NCBI RefSeq assembly: GCF_958450345.1
Contig: NC_088781.1
Span: 49,153,357-49,217,356 of the forward strand
Length of the DNA stretch: 64,000 nt
Reading direction: 5' to 3'
Source: Calliphora vicina
Lineage: Eukaryota > Arthropoda > Insecta > Diptera > Calliphoridae
Shown: in pieces, positions 55,190-64,000 of the stretch
Layout: every line of letters starts with the position of its first letter
Position numbering within the stretch: position 1 is the first letter of the stretch
The notes under the pieces: model-generated
Seen by the model: only the letters and a program-made list of their open reading frames with translations
The model's database searches: none
Told to the model about the DNA's origin: nothing
Made by a program: the position numbers and the translations under genes

Positions 55190-56970
55190 TTCATATAACA
55201 TTAGACATATGTTTCTAAATTGACTTAACAGTCCAAATAAGATTGAGACCATTCTAACTAAATTTTTTCTTCTATTTAAATTCATTTGTCTTTCTTATAA
55301 ATTATATTCCAGTTGACTTTTTAACTCCCTCATTTGTTTCGTTAATTAACAAACACTTTTTAACAAATTATCTGCATTTATAAACAAAAAAGATAATAAA
55401 GAACAAAACAAATACTAAAGTCTGCCTTTAAACAAAGAGAAAACCTTAATATATAACTCTTAACGAAAATTTATCTTAATTTGTTTTTCCACAAAAAATA
55501 TTTTCATTAGAAACAAACAAATTAAAAGCCATTAGAACAAAAATTCCCCATAAAACAAAAATGAAACACAATAAAAGGCATAAAAGCAAAAACCGTTTTA
55601 ATCAAATTGTTAAAAGGACCTTATAATGAAGATTTCCTTAACATGAGCCAGCTATAACAATAATAATGAGGAGGATGATAAACCCACTGTTTGAAATATT
55701 TTTATCGAAAATGAAAAAAATTAATACCTTAAAATAACAACAGCTCATAAATATTTTTATACAAAATAACACACAGACCCTAGACAGTTGAAAAATAAAA
55801 ATGGAAACAGATGTGTATTTACTCAACTCCTGTCTCTCGCTCTCTGCTTGTTCAAACTAAGTATCTTTTGTAATTTAAAATTTTTTTGTTTAGTGTTGGG
55901 TTATTTAATTGTAGCACTAAATATTAAATTGATGTGATCTTTTGTTTAAGATTAACACCCTTGTTTCACTTCAAACGCACACGCTCTATTGTGTCGCAAG
56001 TCGCCGAACGACAGGACGCTGTACACATATACACACAATAAATACATTTACGCGAACGGTAAAGCGTTTAACAGAAAGAAAAAATTTAAAAAAAAAAATA
56101 AGGATACTGTGTGGCACATTTTAGAGGATTTTGCTAACAAAGAGTGAGTACAAAGACTACCTAATAGAGAGCTAGAACGAGTAAAGCCAAGAGGGTGAGT
56201 ATTTGTTTTTTTTGGCTGTTTACTGTACAAAAGCGCATGTGCCACAAAAGTCAGTCACAATTTTGTCGTTCGCTGTCAGACAGTGTGACACAAAAGGCAA
56301 TGAGCTGTTAAGCCACATCATAATAAGTTTTCTTTTTTGTTTTGTATGTACTATAAGACTTACAAAAACATAAACTGAAATAAGAAAAATTGAAAACAAT
56401 TTTTATTAAGCGTAAAGATATTAAATACAATTGAAATAAGAAGTAAAGAAATATATTATTAGGGGTATGTGTGCTTTTGAACTGAAATATTAAGTAACTT
56501 TGCTCCTAGGGCATCTTTTATGGAAAATAATGGGTTGTCTCACCACCACTGTATCATTTTTTTTATGTTTCTTTTGTTTTCAGTTTTTGTGTACTACAAA
56601 TATGTAAATTATGCTACTTTTTTATTATTATTGTTGATATTTTTAAAACATTAAACATTTTTTATTAATATATTTCTAGGGCTGTTAAAAAATTTATGAT
56701 TAATTTAAGTTTTAAAAAGACAGTTGCAAAATGTTTGAATGAGAGTAATGATAACAATGATTTATATGTTTTTAAAAAGTGTTTTGAGAGGAATATTTTA
56801 TAGCTTTTTCACATTCTCATTTTTTAAAGATGCTTAAGGATAGAATTTTAACTACAAGGGGAAAAAGTTTATACTACTCGACAGCCAAAAACAGCAGCTC
56901 GTTAAAAACATAATTTCACTATAAGTTTGACAAGCTGAACGCAAATATGGCAAAAATTCTTCGGTTGGTT
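55190..56970. other. Non-coding stretch with a more complex patch at 55940-56300
   Basis: I see no gene here. The patch 55830-56300 is less AT-rich, holds CTCTCGCTCTCTGC (GAGA-type on the CadN strand), CGCACACGCTCTATTG, and TGTCGTTCGCTGTCAGACAG. It could be a regulatory region or a non-coding 5' exon, but nothing proves it. The frames 55942-56124 and 56048-56245 overlap on opposite strands. Confidence 0.35.
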
Positions 56971-56971
56971 T

Positions 56972-57490
56972 TCACAAAAAGTTGGATTTTTTTAACAGTT
57001 TTATCTCAAAAACCACAGTAGGAATGAATTTTTTGGGAAATAAATCTTCGACATGTCCAAATTTTAAACACGTGCCATTTTTCCAAAGATTTTTATATTT
57101 TTGTATATTACTGTAGTGTGTTGTGTGGTTCACTCGAAAAACGAGTATTACGTAGAAATCTGCTGGTATCAGGAACAAGTTCCCTAATTTCATCAGAACA
57201 CATTCCATTGTGCTCCAGCGAATCAATAGAGTTGGATACCCTACTGTCACCTATAATCTCCTTCGCCCTCTCGACTTAGACTTTGAAGTACCGGGCCATA
57301 CATGGTAGCTGTATTCAATTTTCGGTCGGATATAGGTGGTGTAAATAGTAAGGAGATCAGATGGAGTTAAGTAATTCCTATACCGTTTCAGATAACCAAA
57401 AAACTTGAGTGCTTCTTTCGACACTTGAAAAATGTGTTTAAACCAGCGGACATTACATTGTATTTTCATCAAGAGCATCTGATTCCACAA
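56972..57490 (-). mobile_element. LINE (jockey-like) reverse transcriptase C-terminal relic
   Basis: Minus-strand text KFFGYLKRYRNYLTPSDLLTIYTTYIRPKIEYSYHVW (57251-57420) matches the thumb region of jockey-type LINE polymerases. It is followed, after a short break, by SIDSLEHNGMCSDE-like and LVPDTSRFLRNTRFSSEPHNT-like text in other frames (57240-57110). Frameshifts and stops are many. It meets a plus-strand LINE relic head to head at about 57500-57560. Confidence 0.75.
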
Positions 57491-57559
57491 TATTTACACC
57501 ATCCACAAATACAGATTAAGCAACATAAGTAGTATGTCGTGCGTGTTAGTGTCAACATA

Positions 57560-59205
57560 CAACACTAAATGTTGAAAGCAAACCTAGAGAAAGGACGCAA
57601 ATCACGCAAAACACGCTTGAATAAATCCAGATATCAGGAACTATGCAATTGCCTTAATTCTGAGATAAAACTCAGTGCTCGGAGAGCTAAAAGCAAATGG
57701 GATAACAACATTTCAAAATAAATTCAGGTAGCGACTGAAAACCATCGTGGAAGGGACATCTATATGTCTTTCAACAAGCGATTTATGGAGAACTTATAAC
57801 ATTGAAAACTCAACATGTTACATTATGGGAAAGCGTTTACTACGGTATGCTATCAACATCTACTGCTCAATGTCATCTATTCATGTATGTGCTTTACATA
57901 CACAAAGTGGTGACACCTCTACTGATTGCCCTGAAATAAGTGAAATTAGCGAAGCGATAAGATGTCTCAAACTAAATAAATCTGCTGGTCTCCACAATTG
58001 CTTATAGTCGACCGAATAACCAGTGCACGATTGTTGGAACCCTTTAATAAACCATTTGGGCTCATGAATCTTTGCCTGCCGATCTGTCTCATGAAGTCAT
58101 CACAAATCTTCCCAAAAATAACCTGTTTAAGCATGGTGAAAAAGGTAATTGCATATATTATAAACAAAAGACTCTCGACAACAATTCTCCTATAACTCAG
58201 AAATGACCAAGCTGACTTTCGCTCCAGAAAATCTTGTGTTGATCAAGTAAATAGTTTTAGGATTATCGTTGAGCAATCAGTGGAGATCACTATTGTACCT
58301 CGCATTTATAAACTTTGAAAAGGCCTTTGACACACTCAACCATAATGCTATATGGAAGTCGCTGGTAAGCAAGGCAATACCCGAAAAAGCTAATCAAATC
58401 CCTGTACAAAAATGCCACTTGCCGTGTGTTACATGAAAAACAGATGAGCAACAAGATCGTAGTAGACACTGGAGTTAGACAAGGCTGTGATTTTTTACCT
58501 CTTCGTTTTCACTGTGTATCCGATGCTGTGATGCAGAAGGCAACAAGCCATCATAACAGAGGTATTATGTGGGGCTTACAAGCACGGTTGGAGGACTTAG
58601 ATTATGACGATGACATACTTAGACATTGATTCTCAGAGATGCAGCTGAAAATAAATGTACCCAAAACAAAATCGCCCCGGATCAATTGTAACATAGACAG
58701 GTATTTCTTCGTACTCGACCAAAATATTGAAGATGTAAAGTCCTTCAACTACATGGGAAGCACAATTGTTACAACTGGTGGCTCAGCAGCAGTTATATCC
58801 AGTCGCATTAAAAAGGCACGGAGTGTATTTGCCAGTTAAATCCGGTTTGGAAATCGTTTAATATTTCGAAACAAAAATCTACTCTGTCGTATTAATGCGA
58901 GTATTTCACAACAAATACCTCCGCAAGATCTGAAGGATTTTCTAATTTTCATAAATTAGAAAGCGGAAATGGAGTTGGATAGGTCACACTATTCGAAAAC
59001 CAGACGATGATATTGCCAAGAAATGCATAGACGTGAACCAGCAGAGAAGCAGACGAGTTGGGAGACTAGCTCGTGCCTGGAAGCGACAACTAACAACAGA
59101 GCTTTCAAGATTGCGGATAAAGTGGAACGAAGTCAAGCACCCAGCCGAGGATAGAGATTATTGGAACCACCTTGATATGACCCTATATATCCTCGAGGAG
59201 TGATA
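57560..59205 (+). mobile_element. LINE (RTE-like) reverse transcriptase relic
   Basis: Plus-strand pieces in order are EISEAIRCLKLNKSAGLHN (about 57935-58000), LxNxQADFRSRKSCVDQV near 58200, FEKAFDTLNH near 58310, GVRQGCDFLPLRF (58470-58515), LEDLDYDDDILRH (58590-58625) with the catalytic YADD changed to YDDD, LKINVPKTKSPR (58642-58680), FNYMGSTI (58745-58770) and a C-terminus RRVGRLARAWKRQ..RDYWNHL (59050-59170). Frameshifts separate these pieces. The clade assignment is tentative. The upstream endonuclease is absent. Confidence 0.82.
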
Positions 59206-59599
59206 TGTTCATTTCATGGCTCCCGTCGCGAGCATAGATATGGCTATAACAAGGTGGCAATAATCTCTATCGTCGGATCGATACTTGACTCCGTTCTACT
59301 TTGACAGGTCTCGGATATAATTGTATGCAACTTTTCACTGTTTGTTAATATAATACTGGTCCTAGTTATTGTTGCAAGACAATGTTGATAAACAGTTTAT
59401 AATTTCTCTATTTTTTTATTACAGTTTTCTGATGAGTCCTTTTTGTACTGGTCTCCCAAAGTTTTCCTAATCGTTTGTAGTACAGCTCAAACGACGAATG
59501 AGTTTTAAGCAATTGTCACAAATTTTCAGTAGCATAATTGTTGTATCCCTGTTTGAGTAACCGTATTGGAGCCCATGTCCGTTAAAATCATTCAATTAG
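59206..59599. other. Non-coding stretch downstream of the LINE relic
   Basis: The first 100 bases (GCTCCCGTCGCGAGCATAGA) may be LINE 3' tail. Nothing else is recognised. Confidence 0.35.
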
Positions 59600-59725
59600 C
59601 TCGAGGTTGTCTTACATTTTGGTTCATATATTTTTGGATATTTAACCAAATTTGCTGATTTTTAATAAAAAAAACTTTTATTCATTCTAAACGAATCTCA
59701 TCAATTTCGATTTTGTATTTTACAT
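59600..59725 (+). repeat. Interspersed repeat family D, fragment D3
   Basis: GAGGTTGTCTTACATTTTGG TTCATA and GCTGATTTTTAATA match 39805-39875 in D1. Only this middle part is present. Confidence 0.6.
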
Positions 59726-62207
59726 AAGAGAATGTTATCCATAGCTAATGTTTTTCAATTTCATAAGAATTTCTCATCGAATGATGATAAAAATCTATCT
59801 TCTTATAGAAAACTCTGTTATAGAGAAGTTTCGTGTTCGATCTTCACTGATACTCCGGTAATTTGCAGTCGTTTTGATACATTCCGAATGCTTTTTTCCT
59901 TTTTTATTCATAAGTTTGTTCTTAAATTCATTCAAACCCAACTCATTTCCCACATTCTCACATTCTCCAAACATTGTAATCATTCAGATCATCATCATCA
60001 TAACTGAGCTCTTTAATCACTAAATTGACTTTGAAATTGCAATCAAATTAAACCACAAAATTGACTGGGCTGTTTGTTTAACAACAACAAAAAAACAGCA
60101 ATAAAAACTACAATTTAAACAAAAACTTATTAAAGAAAAAACAAACACAAAGAATTGAAAAAAAAAAACATAAAAAAAGTTGAGATTTTTTGTGTTCAAA
60201 GTTTAAACTGATGGTGTTGGAGCATCATCATCATTATTATTGATGAAAGATGTTTATTTTTCTTTGTTCCTGAACGCACGTTTTGTATGCAGCAAATCTA
60301 TAATGATTGTTTAAGGTGAACAGCATAATTTTTTTGCATAGAAAATTGAAAATTATTATAAAAAAAGTGTGTTTGTTTGAGCAATTACTAGAGTACAGGG
60401 TAAGGTTAAGAAGGTATTTGAACTTATGTTATGTTTGATATAAGAATTGGAAAAAGTCTGGTTTAAAAAAAAGATCATTTGAATTCTCTAACATCAGCTA
60501 TTTGAAAAGAATTTGTTGCTTAATTCAAACGTCTTCTTTCTCTAAAATCTTTTTCATTTAGTTGTTCACTAGGTTTTGAGAATTGTAAAGGTTTTTTTTT
60601 AATGTAACCTTAGCTAAACATCTTAACATTTTTATACCCACTTAACTTACTTGTTTTCTTTAAAGCATCCAAAATACTCAAAATATCCACTTGAATGCAC
60701 TGGTAATTAATAATTTTTGATTGTATGTTGACGTTGGTCGCATGAAAATCTCCAAATTAATGTTTATAAGCGGCTTAATAGTTGTTAACAAAAATATGTT
60801 TTTTAAGCTGCTTTTTGTTCCCTTTTGTGTTTCCATTTATTGGTCAACAAAATCTTTTTTTTTAGCTTGAAGAAAAGAAACCAATAATTTCATACATTGT
60901 TGAAGTCTAAATATGTTTGTAACGAAATAATTAAGTTATAAGATTTAAAATTTGTTTTGCTTAAGAGATTTCCATACATTAGGTTTGGTTATTTTCATCA
61001 AATAAACAACAAATCTTTTGTAGGTAAAATAATGGAGATTCAAACAATTCAAAAAATATTAAATACTCAGTAAATATGATAATATCTCTAATGGGAAGAG
61101 AACTGGCTGAGAACTAGTTATGTGACTGGTTCTTTGGGGTAAGAACCTACCAGTTCTTGTCTAAACACTTCTATTATAAAAGTGACTAGACACCGAACTA
61201 ATCCTAAGAAACTTGTTCTGTGTGTGATATTATTATATTGGTGATTTTTATATAAATTTGAATTTCCAGAACATTTGAGACTTCTCCTCTTAACTAAGCT
61301 AAAGTTTTAGCACACCTTAAGTTGTTATAAACCCCTCAAATTTGTTTCCATATTTAGTTTAACGTCTTACATTTCTTAGAGTCATTAAACCTAAGAAACC
61401 TGGTTGCACTTAATCCCTCAAAAAGTTTAAAACATTTGCATACAATATTACAAAAAAAGAAACACTCATCTCTTAGTTTTTTTTTCATTTCCTTAGTATT
61501 ATCTCTAGTTTATTTAAAAAAAAAATAAAAACAAATTGTTATAAAAAAGTTAACAACCTTTAGTTAAAAGAAATCCAATAGTTACCCAACAAACTACAAT
61601 AGTTAGTTTTTTATTAACTTTTTTGACTTGTTTGTATCATGTTTTTTTCTTCTCTTTTTACTCAATAACAATGCAAAATACACTGTTTTTTTCAGCATTT
61701 ATTTGTAAAATAAATAAAAAATTTGTTAAAAAAAAAACTTTAGACAAATAGACAACCATTATTTGTTAGAACAACACATAAAGAAAAAAAAAACATATTC
61801 ATTTATTTATTCCATTCTTTATAGATGTGAAAATAACTGTTGAAAATAAATGCAAATACAAAAAAAAAAAAAAGATGTTCAAAAAAAAGCCATAGAAAAA
61901 ATCAATACGGAAATGGCAAAGAACCCCCTCCCTTAATTCGGATGCAAAAAGAGGCAGCAGCAAAAAAAAACAGAAACAAACAAACAAAAATGAGAACATG
62001 AACAAATGTTGAACACAGAAACCAAACAATGAAACAATACAAGTGATGATGCGCAACGATGACGTTTTAAATGCATATGCGGCGGCCAATGAAGTAAAAC
62101 CCAGTAAACAGAAAAGTTTATTTCCAATAACATTCATATTCAACCATTAACTAGCTTTTGAAATAAGAAAGCACCAGTCCAACTTTATCGATCACAAGAT
62201 CAAATCA
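59726..62207. other. AT-rich non-coding stretch
   Basis: I see no gene. The minus frame at 61799-62143 is Phe/Leu/Cys-rich and arises from long A-runs. Around 61090-61210 there are CTAGTTAT and AACTGGCT motifs reminiscent of the element at 15958. Confidence 0.4.
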
Positions 62208-63052
62208 AACAAGTAAGAGAGCTATATTCGACTGTGCTAAATCTTATATACCCTTAACCATAGACAATAACTAGATAGGTAACTAAAAGCCAAAAACCTA
62301 AGTCTGTTATCAAAAACCTAATTCATGAGAATGTATTGCATGTATTTTGTTATTGTATCACCCGTATGTGTGAAAAGAGAGTCATTTTTCAATATATATT
62401 ACTCTCTCCTTCCGTTCTATGTGTTAAATATATGCCCTTAACCTTATTATACTTCAAAATATAAATTTTAAATATTTTTAGGTAAACAAAATTTATTTTG
62501 TTTTCTAAAGTTGTTTTTTTTTAATTTTTTGGAAAAAAAAATTTCGAATTGTTTTTTAATTTTTTTTTTAGTATTTAGCAAAAAAAAATTTTGGTGAAAA
62601 AAAAAATTCGAGTTAAAAAATATTTTTTCCGATCTTGACCCATTGTAGGTCCAAATTACATCACACACAGAACAAGTATATACGTCGTTGCAAAGGCCTT
62701 TAAAATATCTATCATTAGATATCCATATTGTCTATATTAATGACATAGTAATCCAGATATAGGTCAAAAATTGGTCAAAAATCGAGGTTGTCCTGATTTT
62801 TTCCTTATATCTCAGCCATTTTTAGACCGATTTTCTCGATTTTAAATAGCAACCGAGCCATAGAATTCCGGAGATATTGATGTATGAATCGTGTATGTAA
62901 GTTATTTGGGGGCTTCAGAAAGTTTATTTCAACAGACAGACAGACGGACATGGCTTAATCGACTCCGCTATCTATAAGGATAGATGGAAATTACAAACGG
63001 AATGAAAAAGTTATATATATATACCCTTCTCACGAAAATGAAAGGTATAATA
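62208..63052 (+). repeat. Interspersed repeat family C, copy C1 (fullest copy)
   Basis: It begins ACAAGTAAGAGAGCTATATT CGACTGTGC and ends TACCCTTCTCACGAAAATGA AAGGTATA. The homopolymer tract (62490-62625), CCCATTGTAGGTCCAAATTA, GATATCCATATTGTCTATAT and the CAGACAGACAGACGGACATG tract follow in order. It shares the ACAAGTAAG start and GGTATA end with family A. The frame 62468-62668 (minus) is the homopolymer tract. Confidence 0.78.
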
Positions 63053-63365
63053 AGAGTAATCAAGATATAAGGAAACCAAGGTTCAGTCCAGTGGTCAGCA
63101 TAGAGAGCACTTGAAATATGGATTATAGTAAATTGTTATAAAATGTAAATCTCCGTTGTAATCTGACCAGCTATTGATTGTGACTTTTGTTTCTTATTTT
63201 ACAAATTTTATAAAAATTGTTACATTTGTATGGACCCCTGCTGGGTATGAATGCTGAACACTCGTTTTGTAAAGTTATTCGAACAAAGAAAAACTTTGTA
63301 CAGTGACGGCGATTACATCTATCTTTTGAAACACAAAGTTTAGAAAAATTAGAGAAGGGATTCTA

Positions 63366-63612
63366 CACAGAGAAAACTGATTCGTGATAGCAACCGAATT
63401 TGTTGCCAATCGAATGATTCCAACTTAGTAACCGAATTTTGCAGTTGTGGCTTCAAAATTTTAGAAGGGATAACAAAAGTTTGGTTGTTTCAACCAAAAA
63501 TCTTCTTTATCAACTTAATTTCTGTTGACAGAACCGAAAAATTCTATGTGTGCAACCGAATCCTTCGATTGGCAAAAAATTCGGTTGCTATCACGAATCC
63601 GTTTTCTCTGTG
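63366..63612. mobile_element. TA-flanked foldback with CACAGAGAAAAC ends
   Basis: The left arm CACAGAGAAAACTGATTCG TGATAGCAACCGAAT is mirrored at the right (ATTCGGTTGCTATCACGAAT CCGTTTTCTCTGTG) over about 48 bp with few mismatches. TA lies directly outside both (63364-63365 and 63613-63614), as for Tc1/mariner insertion. Several CAACCGAA motifs recur inside. It is 247 bp and non-coding. Confidence 0.87.
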
Positions 63613-63745
63613 TAAGAATTCAGAAAACTATATTTATATATTTCCCTTTGGAATACAATAAGCATCACATAGTTGTGCAACTTGTCTGTAACTTTAACAA
63701 ATATGTGTCTGAATTTTTGAAACTAAAAAATGCAGGATGTTTTCT

Positions 63746-64000
63746 CTTGAAAGAACTGCTCATCTTTTGAGGAAAAAAACAATTCAAGCCCAAACAGAGG
63801 CATTCCAAAGTGAAGCGTATCCCAATGAGAGCGTTCTGGATCGATAGAAACAAATAGTAGTCTGACGCGGCAAGGCCTGGACTAAAGAGGGGTGAAGCAA
63901 AACTTCCCAACCACTTCATTCTAAATAGTTTTTAACAGGTAATGAGTAATGTGGCCGAGCGTTGTCATGATGGAATATTACGGCTTCATGTCTGGTCGCA
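63746..64000 (-). mobile_element. Mariner copy M7 (DD34D relic), runs off the right edge
   Basis: The minus-strand text MKWLGSFASPLFSPGLAASDYYLF (63919 downward) contains the third catalytic acid region (ASDYYLF). It is followed by IQNALIGIRFTLE and LNCFFPQKMSSSF. The 3' end is truncated at about 63746, where it abuts AT-rich DNA. The 5' part continues beyond the window. Confidence 0.85.

Noticed and set aside
61799..62143. 114-codon minus frame with an apparent membrane-rich sequence
   Set aside because: It is Phe/Leu/Cys text produced by A-runs, with no recognisable protein signature.

Overview
This window is AT-rich dipteran nuclear DNA, most likely from a calyptrate fly (blow fly or house fly group). 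It holds one recognisable host coding exon, the first coding exon of the N-cadherin gene (CadN) on the minus strand at 34128-35931. Residues 125 to 601 follow what I remember of Drosophila DN-cadherin closely. The exon has a clean splice donor (34121-34127), a probable acceptor (36133-36134) and a 5'UTR of about 200 nt. I found no further CadN exon. The 34 kb below the exon therefore look like one very long intron, and the 28 kb above it like a 5' intron or promoter-side sequence. No tRNA, rRNA, CRISPR or bacterial features were seen.

Almost everything else is decayed, nested transposable elements and old tandem arrays. (1) One DD34D mariner family occurs at seven loci (M1-M7: 3110, 8650, 13120, 31815, 49598, 52565 and 63746); every copy is broken. 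(2) Other DDE relics are a maT-like Tc1 element (12310-13095) and three fragments of Tc1/mariner-superfamily transposases (22380, 22890, 48900-49560). (3) TTAA-flanked non-autonomous elements lie at 7251, 20025, 31514, 49058 and 52903. (4) Elements with CAC(A)GTGG-type ends, resembling Transib or RSS heptamers, lie at 3699, 8758 and 18473. (5) A 1067-bp hAT-type element (44796-45862) has a perfect 8-bp duplication and sits inside another inverted-repeat element (44044-46132). (6) Foldback elements lie at 15958, 26766, 54071 and 63366. (7) Four interspersed non-coding families recur: A (six copies ending in GTGTAGGGTATA), B (two), C (five) and D (three). (8) Two LINE relics meet head to head at 56972-59205.

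Tandem arrays include an 11-bp satellite at the left edge (50 exact units), degenerate arrays with units near 205-215 bp at 26165-28640 and 36590-38480, and short-unit arrays at 14390-14645, 17660-18470 and 28760-29990. Several arrays are split by elements, so insertion order can be read from occupied and empty sites.

The clearest layered loci are M6 (mariner > TTAA element E > family A, and E > foldback), 44044-46132 (TIR element > hAT), 18473-19764 (short tandem array > CGTCG-flanked element > family A) and 48900-49560 (DDE relic > TTAA foldback). No evidence was found for a host defence system or an operon-like functional cluster. The novelty lies in the repeat families, their target sites and a local template-switch palindrome at 37933-38005.
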